Shown one piece after another: positions 1-12,000 of a DNA stretch of 64,000 nt. The DNA comes from Paragorgia papillata. Its lineage: Eukaryota > Cnidaria > Anthozoa > Scleralcyonacea > Coralliidae. The number at the start of each line of letters is the position of its first letter. Within the stretch, counting starts at the first letter, position 1. The stretch covers positions 3,165,001 through 3,229,000 of the forward strand of contig JAWNZC010000421.1 in the NCBI GenBank assembly GCA_035771165.1. The letters are read 5' to 3'. A model generated the notes under the pieces. That model was not told where the DNA came from. It was given only the letters and a program-made list of their open reading frames with translations, and ran no database searches. The position numbers were made by a program, and so were the translations under genes.

Positions 1-3000
1 AACAACTTTGCTTGCAGCGTTATGTAACAAACCTCTACCTCCAAATATCTCCACCGTCGGCATTGTTGTGGACGAGTGGACTATCTCAGGCTCACAATCT
101 TTCTTGGAGAAGATGACGATCTTTCCTAAGAAAGAATCACTTCCCAAGGTACATTATTACACACTTTGCTCTCCTCCTCGCACTCTCCCACTCACTCACT
201 CACTCACCCACTCACTCACTCACTCACTCACTCACTCACTCACTCACTCACTCACTCACTCACTCACTCACTCACTCACTCACTCACTCACTCACTCACT
301 CACTCACTCACTCACTCACTCACTCACTCACTCACTCACCCATTCACCCACATACTCACTCACACTTATCACTACAGTATATATCTTTATAGACCAATCC
401 TAAGATTACATTCAGCACGTGGGACTTGGCGGGACAGCATATATACTACTCAACACATCAATGTTTCTTGTCTTCGAACACATTGTATCTTGCTGTTTGG
501 AACACTTCTCATGGCGATGAAGGAATTGATAAACTGAAACCATGGCTTCTTAATGTTCAGGTTAGGCAGGCCTTCTAGTGAAGTGAAGTGAAGTGAAGTG
601 AAGTGAAGTGAAGTGAAGTGAAGTGAAGTGAAGTGAAGTGAAGTGGAGTGAAGTGAAGTGAAGTGAAGTGAGATGGAGTGGCGTGGAGTGGAGTGGAGTG
701 AAGTGCAGTGAACGTGGAGTAGAGCAGAGTGGCGTGAAGTGAACGTGGAGTGAAGGAGTGGGGTGAAATGAGGTGAGGTGAGCTGGAATGGAATGGAGTG
801 GAGTGAACAGTGAACTGACATTCATTTTGGTTACCTTGCTTTAGGCCCGTGCCCCAGGCTCTCATGTTATCATTGTTGGCACTCATGCGGATCTTCTGCC
901 TCAAAAGACCAAAGCAAAACGAAGTGATGAGCTTCGTTTGAAAATCGGCAAACGGTATAACAAGAAAGGCTATCCAATCATCAAAGGAAACTACGTCGTT
1001 TCTTGTACAAATGGGGAAAATATTCCCGAGCTAAGAGAAGCTATTTACAAAGCTGCACTGGAATTGAAAGAATCAGAAAATGCGGGAAAAGGAGAGTCGC
1101 TGATTGGTCGAAAGGTAAGTGTGGCGATGATGTCATTAACTCTTTTTTGGCAGCATCCGACCTTTAAGTCGTATGTATTATATTTTACTCTTGCGAACAC
1201 TAGATGTATTTTACTCTGCTTAACTTGTGCTTTGTTCTTTGGCGAACAGATTCCTTTGAGTTACTTGAAACTGCAAGCAAACGTCATCAAAGAGGCGGAG
1301 ACACGCAAAAAGGAGAACAAACCTCCCATTCTAAATGAGGAACAAATGCTTGAGCTAGCAAAACAAGATCCTAATAACGATATTTATGGAAGACACGAGC
1401 TTGTTTTGGGTAAGTAGACTCCCTCCCCTTCCCTTCCCTTCCCTTCCCTTCCCTTCCCTTCCCTTCCCTTCCCTTCCCTTCCCTTCCCTTCCCTTCCTTT
1501 CCCTTCCCTTCCCTTCCCTTCCCTTCCCTTCCCTTCCCCTTCCTTCCTTCCTTCCTTCCTTCCTTCCTTCCTTCCTTCCTTCCTTCCTTCCTTCCTTCCT
1601 TCCTTCCTTCCTTCCTTCCTTCCTTCCTTCCTTCCTTCCTTCCTTCCTTCCTTCCTTCCTTCCTTCCTTCCTTCCTTCCTTCCTTCCTTCCTTCCTTCCT
1701 TCCTTCCTTCCTTCCTTCCTTAGCTTCCTTCCTTCCTTCCTTCCTTCCTTCCTTCCTTCCTTCCTTCCTTCCTTCCTTCCTTCCTTCCTTCCTTCCTTCC
1801 TTCCTTCCTTCCTTCCTTCCTTCCTTCCTTCCTTCCTTCCTTAGCTTCCTTCCTTCCTTCCTTCCTTCCTTCCTTCCTTCCTTCCTTCCTTCCTTCCTTC
1901 CTTCCTTCCTTCCTTCCTTCCTTCCTTCCTTCCTTCCTTCCTTCCTTCCTTCCTTCCTTCCTTCCTTAGCTTCCTTCTTTCTATACGTTCTTTCTTATTC
2001 TTGTGTTGCTACAGCTGCTCGATTTCTTCACGAAAATGGTGTCATTCTTCACTACAATGATCATTCCAGAGGCTTGGATAAGCTGTATTTCATTGAACCT
2101 GGTTGGCTGTGTGAAATAATGGCATTACTAGTCACTGTAAAGGAAACTAATGCATTCGTAAAAGGAGGAATTATCGAAAGAGCCAGTGTGAACTTGCTAC
2201 TTAAAAATCCAAGACTGCCGTCAAAATTTATAGAACAGGTAAGAAGCCTCTTATATCCCACATAGTTTAACGTTACTCGGCTTTCTTTTTTTTGAACGTA
2301 ACTTAAGAAGTTACTGTTCATGATCCAACGTTTCGACACTCCCATCTAGCGTCTTCATCAGGAGTGATCATTGTGAAGAAAGCTTCCATATTTATACTCT
2401 CAAATAGAATCGATGATGACGTTATCTGTTCACAAGATTCAAATAGGCTTCTGGTAATAGACCGCCATCATCCCAGTTTAATGGAGCGTAGGCACTATTA
2501 ATGTGCCAAGCTTCCAAACAACGTCTTTGATGATACCGTGAAGTTGTGATGATAATTTTTGAATCATCCTACGTGATCTCATGGCTAGTTAGGCGCGCGC
2601 GCGCTCCAACAAAGCAGATAGAAACAGCTTTTTCTAACCATTATTTCTCCAACTATGCCATACTTTTTTTTGACATTGCAGTATATTCAATTAATGGAGC
2701 GATTTGAAGTGGCATTGACGTTAGATGAACATCGTTTGTTGGTACCTTCCATGTTACCTCGAGACAAACCTGGAATGATGAACGAAGAGAATTGTCAGAG
2801 TAAATCATCCGATGATCTAGACAAACACCATTCACGTGAAGGTAGACAGACCCTTACGTAGAAAATTACGGTGTAGGCAGTGTTTTAGATAGAGCAAAGT
2901 GAAAAGTGCTGTGTAGGCAGTGTTTTAGATAGAGCAAAGTGAAAAGTGCTGTGTAGGCAGTGTTTTAGATAGAGCAAAGTGAAAAAGTGGTAAACATTTG

Positions 3001-6000
3001 ATAACGAAATACTGACGTTTCGAGCAGAGCCCTTCATCAGAGTACACTAATGAAGGACTCTGCTTGAAACGTCAGTATTTCGTTATCAAAACTATTCTCG
3101 GCAGTTTACCACCTTTTCACTTTGCTTTATCTAAAACACTGCCCAACGCAGCACTCTACTTTTTATAATTCTACTAGACATTTTAAGAAATTAGATAATT
3201 GTGTACAGTATTGGCAATCGATTTTCCGGGCGGAAAGCGTAGTCGTAAAATAAAAATAAGAGCCCAGCTCAAAATTCTTAATACAGCCATAATAAGAGGC
3301 AAAACAAGTCAAAATATTAAAAAAAAATGTTAGCTAACGTTTCGTTGCATCTCGCAACATCATCAGAGCGGTTTGAATACAAGTGGATAAATATCAATAT
3401 ATATATATATATATATATAATATAAGACAAGAGGATAAACTTCGGTTACTTCATTAAAATTTTATTCACTACAAATTTGTTTCGTGTGGCAAGCAAAGCT
3501 TGTCACACTCATCAGGTGATTATCGCGTCTCTCTCTATATATATACAAGCTAATAAGATTACGAAAAACGGTCAAAAGGGGATTAAATTTGAAGTAAACA
3601 ATATATTAGATTACAAATGTACAAGCAGCTGATAAAAATAATAAAATTAATAAGAAATAGGAAAACGTAGATAAGGTGGAGAGATTATAACGGAGAAATT
3701 GAGTACAGTATTTAAATAATATTTTCTGTATCCAAGAAACAGTCAAGAAACCATCTGAGTATCTGAAAAGACTTTACAAGATGAACTACGTTCCCAGTGG
3801 CTTCTGGAGTAGGATCATAGCTCGTCTTATGATTGCTGTTCAAAGATGGGGAGCCGAGGAGGGACTTGGTGATGAACTTATTTGCAACGAAGGCGGGAAA
3901 GCTGTTCGATCATCCAACATGCGTCCAGTCCCCCACGGTTACACCATGTTCTACTGGCGTGAAGGAATGGGCGTGTTTTACGAAGGTGGTCATTTATTGG
4001 TGGAATCCTACAGAGAGAAGGTAAGGCTTGTCATTGGAGATTTCTACGATTCAAATATTTCAAGTAATAGATCAAACACGAGTTTGAGTGTTTCATCAGG
4101 GGTTCCAAACGCGAGAAAACAAATGAAAAGCGAGGGCGTAGCCCCGAGGTTTTTATTGTTTTCGAGTCTTTGGAGTCCCCTGATGAAACGCGATAAACGA
4201 GTGTTTGATCTTGCTTCTCAAACGAGTATTCGCATCGCGATTTGCGGTGTTTTCTTCATTGATTTCAATATGCAGATTAAGAAATGTGATATAGTTCACT
4301 AGGAAGTTTCCTACAGGTTTTCATTGGGTATCAAAACTCATGCATGTGATGTGGTATACGTTCATGGAATGGCTACGATAATTCATGAATTATTAATGAG
4401 TTTGGGAAATACCGATCCCAAACAGAAACGTCTATTATTATTGATTATTTAAAAAAATACAAACTGTTTTAGCTGAGAAAATCAAACGAAAAGTTTATGT
4501 AAATCAGGACGATTCTCTTATCGAGTTTCAGATCTTGATTTAGACTATGTGCACACGGTAACGTTTCCGAGGTTTCAGGTAATGAACTGTTTGCTCTCTA
4601 TTCGCTTAAAGTGTTTATGAAACGAAAATTAAGTTTGTCTTATTTGAAAGTACTTTTGAAATGACAAAGTAACATCTTTTGCTATTTTTCGATTCCTTGC
4701 TTCGTTTATGAGATATTTCAGTTTGTTTTATATGTGAAACTAACCAGTGACATCACAAGGTGCATAATGACTTACTGGGAAAGGTTATATATCTTTTCTG
4801 TTATCAAACGGAATCACTTCAAAGCAATTATGTGTGCGTTTTTCCCTTACAACAACAGAAATATACATTTTCAACTGATTCCGTTTAGTAATAGCAAAGA
4901 TATATAACCTTTCCCAGTAAGTCATTATGCACGTTGTGATGTCACTGGTTAGTTTCACATATAAAACAAACTGAAATATCTCATAAACGAAGCAAGGAAA
5001 CGAAAAACAGCAAAAGATGTTACTTTGTCATTTCAAAAGTACTTTCAAATAAGACAAACTTAATTTTCGTTTCATAAACACTTTAAGAACAGTAAACAAT
5101 ACGAAATCGCTCGGAAACGTTACCTTGTGCAGTGTGCACATAGTCTTAATATTAATTTCCTTGGAATTTTCTACGTGAATTATTAATGAGATTATTTGTT
5201 TTAGGAAAGTAATATTAACAATGGAATGTCGGAACACATTGAAGGAGTTATGGTGACTGTGTGTTCCACGGAAAATGATTTCTCGGTTTTGGGATTTGTT
5301 ACAGATCAAATTAATTCCCTTATTTCTGAATGGTACCCAGGTACGATATTAATAATATATGGTGGTCGTGGTCGCGGTGGTGGTGGTGGTGGTGATGGTG
5401 GTGGCCGTGGTGATGGTGATGGTGGTGGTGGTTTTTTGCAGGTTTCTGCGGTTTTCCTCCCTCCGTAAAATCAACACTTAGGTCTTAGCTTATGTCGTGC
5501 ACTTTTAACATGAGCCTCTGGCTCGGATGATTGGGCGACCACATCCTGTGTTTACGACGTTAAATAAATCATTACTCATTACTCATGATGACGATGATGG
5601 TGATGATGATGTTGGGATGTTTGATTTCGAACACATTTATTTCTTAAGGATTACAAGAATGCGACAAATATGGTATTCCACTTGTTCGTCACACCATCCC
5701 GTGTCCCACGTGCGCGAAACGTGCCAAGCCTTTCCCACCACTTCGCAGATCAATCTCATCAGAAAGTGTTCAATCATTAGACGAGAACAAACCCCAGGAA
5801 TTCTCGTTGACTGAATGTGCAGCTGCAGCAGTTGGCCATCACGAGATATCTTGTCCACATCACATTGACGAGCCAGTAAAACTGCACAGCCTCGTTCCAG
5901 ATCTCTTGCTGTCAGACTTACCAGATGAACTCTTAATTGACAGTAAGGTTCTGCTTTTCAACCCTGTCGACGAAAATCGTCTTGGATCCGGAGGTGCTGG

Positions 6001-9000
6001 GGAAGTGTTTTTAGGAAGTTACAAGAAACAAAGGGTTGCTATAAAGAGATTTTATTCAACAAAAGAATCTTGGTAAGTAACATTTTTGAATAGTTATCGA
6101 GTTAATGCCACTGGGCTTTAAGGCCTGGCCAAACGCTTTCAACATTTCATGCAACTTCGTTTGAACATGTTCAAATTTCGTTCAACATCATTCAACACCA
6201 TTCAACATCATTCAACAGGGTGGCCAAACGCTTTCAACATGTTGAATCACGGTTGAATTCAACAATGTTGAACGATGTTGAATGAAATGTTGAAAGCGTT
6301 TGGCCAGGCCTTGATATTATAGGACTGCGGGGAAGCATAGGTGGCACAAGCTGTTTAACTCCTTGACTACCAGGGATCTTCCTTTGACGAGTAAAATCGT
6401 CTGGTGTTACCCAGAGTAAAATACTAAAGATGCTTAGGAGTCAAAGGTTAATAGCGCAGTTCCTCTCACCACTACTGAAGTTAAGCTCGGTGGAATGGGG
6501 CTAGTACTCGGATGGGTGACCAACTTAGCTTCATTTTTTTTACAGGACCGAAATGGACAGTGGTATAGGTTCTGGCCTAGGTTACCTTGGCAACAGAGGA
6601 GGTAGTCGTCATACTGATGGTGGTTCTATTGGTAGTCGTCGTGTTTTTAAATCGAGGATTACTAATATAGAAGAGGAGCTAAGGAGAACTAGAATTCTGT
6701 CTTCTTTCTGGGAACTTCGGCAAGAAGTAAGAGATTTATTGCATTAGTGACCCACTAGTGTGTTTACTGCCTAGCTTATACACTAACCTGACCTACTAGT
6801 GTGTTTACTGCCTAGCTTATACACTAACCTGACCCACTAGTGTGTTTACTGCCTAGCTTATACACTAACCTGACCTACTAGTGTGTTTACTGCCTAGCTT
6901 ATACACTAACCTGACCCACTAGTGTGTTTACTGCCTAGCTTATACACTAACCTGACCCACTAGTGTGTTTACTGCCTAGCTTATACACTAACCTGACCTA
7001 CTAGTGTGTTTCACTGTCTAGCTTGTACACTAACCTGATCCACTAGTGTGTTTACTGCCTAGCTTATACACTAACCTGACCCACTAGTGTGTTTACTGCC
7101 TAGCTTATACACTAACCTGACCCACTAGTGTGTTTACTGCCTAGCTTATACACTAACCTGACTAACTAGTGTGTTTACTGCCTAGCTTATACACTAACCT
7201 GACCCACTAGCGTGTTTACTGCCTAGCTTACGCGCTAACCATGTTTACCACCTGAGTTTTTGACACTGAGTTTTCGTTTGTTTATTGATTTCGTGCTCTA
7301 GGTATCTGTGTTAGGTCGTCTTAACCATCCTTGTGTGGTGGCGTTGGTTGGAGTATGTGTATACCCGCTGTGCATCGTGCTCGAACTCTCGCCTCTGGGC
7401 AGCCTCTATTCCATCTTGGAAACTGAACTGAAGAAACGAGAAGCGGCTAGATTTCAGAAGGACTCTCAGACGTCGATTAATGTAAGAAAGACAATCTTGG
7501 AACGTGATCTCACTTACAAGATTGTATACCAGGTAATGCTTGCACTTCACTCAGACTTCTTACAGAAGGTCTAATGAATGGTGTTCACGCAATCTCGTAC
7601 CCAAAGCCTTTTGAAAGGGATTGATCCTTTAAAGGACTTAAAGTCCTTTTAGCACGAAACGTTGTTTTATTTGTTGTTATTTTTCAGGTCGTTCATGCCT
7701 TGTGTTACCTTCACGGCTTAGGGATTATCTACAGAGATTTAAAATCTGATAATTTATTGGTGTGGACGCTGGACAAGGATGCCTTAGTTCATGTTAAGCT
7801 TTCTGATTATGGAATTTCACGATTTGCCACGCCCCAAGGAACGCTGGGGGAGGAAGGAACGCCTGGGTTCCAGGCCCCTGAAGTTCGCACTGGATCAATA
7901 TACAACGAAAAGGTAGGTCAATAGCACTAGACTAGTGAAGTAAAGTGAAGTGGAGTGGAGTGATGTGGAGTGGAGTGAAGTGGAGTGGAGTGAAGTGGAG
8001 TGAAGTGGAGTGATGTGGAGTGGAGTGAAGTGATGTGATGTGATGTGGAGTGGAGTGGAGTGGAATGATGTGAAGTGAAGTGATGTGAAGTGAAGTGAAT
8101 TGAAGTGAAGTGGAGTGGAGTGAAGTGAGGTAAAGTGAGGTAAAGTGGAGTGGAATGAAGGGGAGTGAAGTGAGGTGGGGTGAGGTGAGGTGAAGTGAAG
8201 TGGAGTGGAGTGAAGTGAGGTGAAGTGAGGTGAAGTGGAGTGAAGTGGAATGAAGGGGAGTGAAGTGAGGTGGGGTGGGGCGAGGTAAAGTGGAGTGAAG
8301 TGAAGTCATGAAGTGGTGTGGAGTGAAGTGAAGTCATGAAGTAAGTGAGGTGGAGTGAAGTGAAGTGAAGTGACGTGAGGTTCGGTGAGGTGAATTTAAC
8401 TACGTCAAATTCACCTCACCTCATCTAACCTCACGTCACGTCACTTCACTTCACTTCACTTCACTTCACTTCACTCCAATCCACTTCACTTCACTTCACT
8501 TCACTCCACTTCACTTCACTTCATGACTTCACTTCACTCCACTTCACCTCGCCCCACCCCACTTCACTCCCCTTCATTCCACTTCACTTGCATAGGTACT
8601 GTTAATATTCTGGGTACAAATGTAGAGCTCTTCTTAAATTTCTGATCTCTCTTCTTGTAGGTTGATATCTTTTCCTTCGCCATGGTAATCTACGAAGTCT
8701 TGTCAGGATTTCGACCTTACTACGAATGTCGTTGTTCGTCTCAAATCAAGAAAGCTGTTCGTCGAGGTGTTAGACCTTCGTTGGTACAGGAGTGTATTGA
8801 TTCTGAGATGCCAGAAATGGAAGCTTTGATGGAGAAATGTTGGAAGGAGTCAATAATTAGTCGTCCTTCTGCCAACAGTATTCTTGAACAAATGCAAGAT
8901 CCTTCGTTTCTTTGTCTTAAACGAGTTCTCCCGTACGCTGACCAGAAACCTCGCGCAAACATCACGGCGTTAATACCTTTGACAACTGAAGATCAAGGTA

Positions 9001-12000
9001 AACTGTTATTCCTCGGGGCAACCTCGTTCCCAGGGCGTTCGCGAGAAGACGCGGCAAGGCGAAAGAACGTCCTGGCAAGGGGTGGAGATCACGTGACAGA
9101 ATATTCCAATATATTTTCCCGCCAGTTGAAAACACTGAGTTTGCGCAAGTGAACTGTGAAAAACAGACAAAGTATTTTACTCTTATCGGAGCCTTGTCTT
9201 TCCAGCGTGCTGAACTCGCGGGAAAATCTTCTAAATGTATCGAAAAATTTCTTAACGTGCTTCCGCCAAAAAAAACAACCTTTGCCAAGGCGATCTTTCG
9301 CTTGGCCGCATCTTCTGATTCGCATCTTGCCGCAGCATCTAGATTCTGTGCAAGTCGACAGTTGATTCATTCTTCAAACAAGTTGTTATGACTGCGTAAA
9401 GGGAGACAAGCGTTTTCTTAAGTAACTAATGTGTATTTATTTTTTCTTACTAGTTTTCAGCGACACGGGGTCATCCAAGGGTAGTCAATCTGTTTTGTTG
9501 TGGGGTGGTGAAAACGAAGAACGTTGTTTTTCCGTCATTGATTGCGAGACCGGGTTTTACCAAGTGACAGAAACACTATGTCTAGGACCTCGAGTGGCTT
9601 GTTTGGCTAAAGTTGGGGAGCGTTATTGGCTTGGAACTGAGGTAACTGACGCATGGACTGGACATGAGGTAACTGGAGAGAGAGGAGGAGAGGGGGAGGG
9701 AAGGGGTGGTCGGGGGTGGTAGAAGGAACGTACAGGAGCATAGGCAAAGTGAGGAGGTGGTGTGGAATGAGAGGGGGTGTCAAAAGAATGAGGGGGTGGT
9801 ATAGAAAGACAGGTTGGGTGTCACGATCTTGCATTTTTGCACTTTTTACTTCCGCTACTATTCATACTTCCGGTGAGTTGTTAGCCGTGTGACTGAGTGA
9901 GGCCGTGAGGCATGTTGTAAGCTCTTTGCTCCTTATGCTTTTGGAGTTGGACAAAAGGTTGAACAGCTTTGCCTTTTGATCAAGGTCTTCTTGCACGTTG
10001 TTGGTAGATTTTCAAAGTGACTGACTGACTTTGTAGTTAAACAGTAATCAGTGTGGCTGACACCTGTCGTGATTGTAAATATGTTCACCAGTGTGACGTA
10101 TGCACCACATTCAGCCTTCGATTCAGGCTCCGCGTACTTGCCAGTAGCCCGAGTGAATGCCTAACCCAGGCGTCTTGTTCTAATTATAAAAACATTTAGA
10201 AGGAAATGAAAGAAATGGAAACAAAAGGCTAAAGCTATAAAATATAGAAGTGTAGTCTTGTGTTTTTATGTTCTGAATAGTACACTTGTCGCAATTAACA
10301 TCCTCAGGGATTGCAAAATGATTTAATTGAGAAATGGAGAAGAGAGATGAGGGCTGCAAGCACACGGGAATTTGTATTCAATATTTTGTTTTTTTGTTTA
10401 GGCTTCAGCCATTGAAATATTTGGTCGTGCTACACCTGCTAGTGATCTAAAAGTTCTGTGGTCAATCAAACTCAAAGCTCACGTGTTAGCTCTTGAAGTA
10501 GAACAGTACACGAATAATAGCTCAAACGATGTGAGTAAATCAACTATTTCCTATTAACCAGATCCCCCGTCCCTTCTACCCTAACCGCCCTATTTCATTC
10601 CATCCCATCCTTCTCTTCTTTCCATCTCTATCCTTTCCTCCTCCCTCTTTCCCTCCCTCCCCTTTCCTTAATTTCTCTCTGCCCTTCTCCTTTCCTTCTA
10701 TCTTTCTTCCTCCATTCCTTCCTTCTTCCTTTACTCCCTTCTTTCTTTTATTCCTCTTCCCTCTCTCCCGTTCTCTCCTTCCCCACTGTCTTCCTCCTTC
10801 TCTCCTTTCCCTCAATTTTTCTCTAACTCTCAGCTTCTTTCGCTTAACTTACTATACTCCATCTTAATATCCTCCATAAAATTTCATTCTAGCGTTCCGC
10901 TTGGTACGTTGGAAGAGTGTTTGCTTGTTTAGCCAATGGTACTATCGTCGTTATATCTCGTCAAGAATTCCGTAAAAGTTCCTCAACGAGCTGCAGCTTA
11001 CAGTTCAGAGCAGACGCCAACGAAAAACTCCGCCAAGAAGCTGGAGTCTACTCCGTCATGACGACCGTTGAAGTGGGTGACCGAGAATCCCCCGCCTGTT
11101 GTCTAGTGTTCGTCAAGGACGGCGATGAATTGTGGGTAGGATGTGGTAATCACGTGTCGATAGTTGATGTAGATAATCTTGAAATCACTCATAAGTTTCG
11201 TGCTTATATTCCTAGCCGGTCTAATGTCCGCGCTATGGCAACCGACGGTTCATCCGTATTTACCATCAATCGTCAGACGTCTTATGTACGTCAGTGGGAC
11301 GTTCAGACTCGCGAGTTGCTTTATAGATTTGACTTTAATCTAGAAGACCCACGAGGACAAATCATCGCTCAAAAAGTTGTCCCAAATAACCATCTCTCAA
11401 AAGGCGGCAGTGGCGTCAGCACCGAGGCCGAAGATGACTTTCCTTCGCCAGCTAACCTTGAGAATGAGCCTGAAGATCCACTCAATCAAAGCCAATCTCC
11501 TGTCCAAAATGATCCTGATGATTCCCAAATGCTCCCTGATGTACCAGATATCCAGCGATTACGTGGTTACCCGATGCGGCAGCCGTCGTTGATGCGTTCC
11601 ATGAGGCGAGGTAGCTCAAGGAAGCTGTCACGTAAGAAGCTGATTGGAGCAGAAGAGGTCGTAGAAGTACCCACGACTCAGGCTAACGCCAGCAACCCAC
11701 TGAAACGCTCTCGTAAACATGATATGTCCAACTCGAGGAAACGTATCACGAGTGCTGTAGTGGTAGACGGGAACCTGTGGTTAGGAAGAGAAAGTGGGGA
11801 CATTGCTGTCGTGAATATCTCAGACAAGGACGATGAGGAAGAATACGGTAAAGTACTGGCAGTTCTTTCAATGGCGGATGAACCTGATCTTTTGAAGAAA
11901 GAAATGCATTTAATGACAAGAATTGCACGTGATAAAATCATCAGCTGCGCTCGCTTGGTCCGTAAGCCGAGTCTTGTGAACAAAGGACAAGTGAAGACAG

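Noticed and set aside
166..1844. Open frames made of LTHS, LPFPS or FLPS repeats
   Set aside because: Produced by CTCA, CCCTT and CCTT microsatellites; the true exons of the LRRK1-like gene are in other frames.
3781..4302. Single 173-codon open frame as a separate gene
   Set aside because: Its first 80 codons are the COR exon 3743-4020; the rest is read-through into an intron holding an inverted repeat.
7927..8337. Minus-strand frames rich in His, Ser and Thr
   Set aside because: Artefact of the AGTGA pentamer array.
8998..9453. Overlapping open frames on both strands around 8962-9391
   Set aside because: They lie in the intron between the kinase exon ending at 8997 and the exon at 9454, have no recognisable domain and look like a degraded repeat (CCTCGTTCCCAGGGCG).
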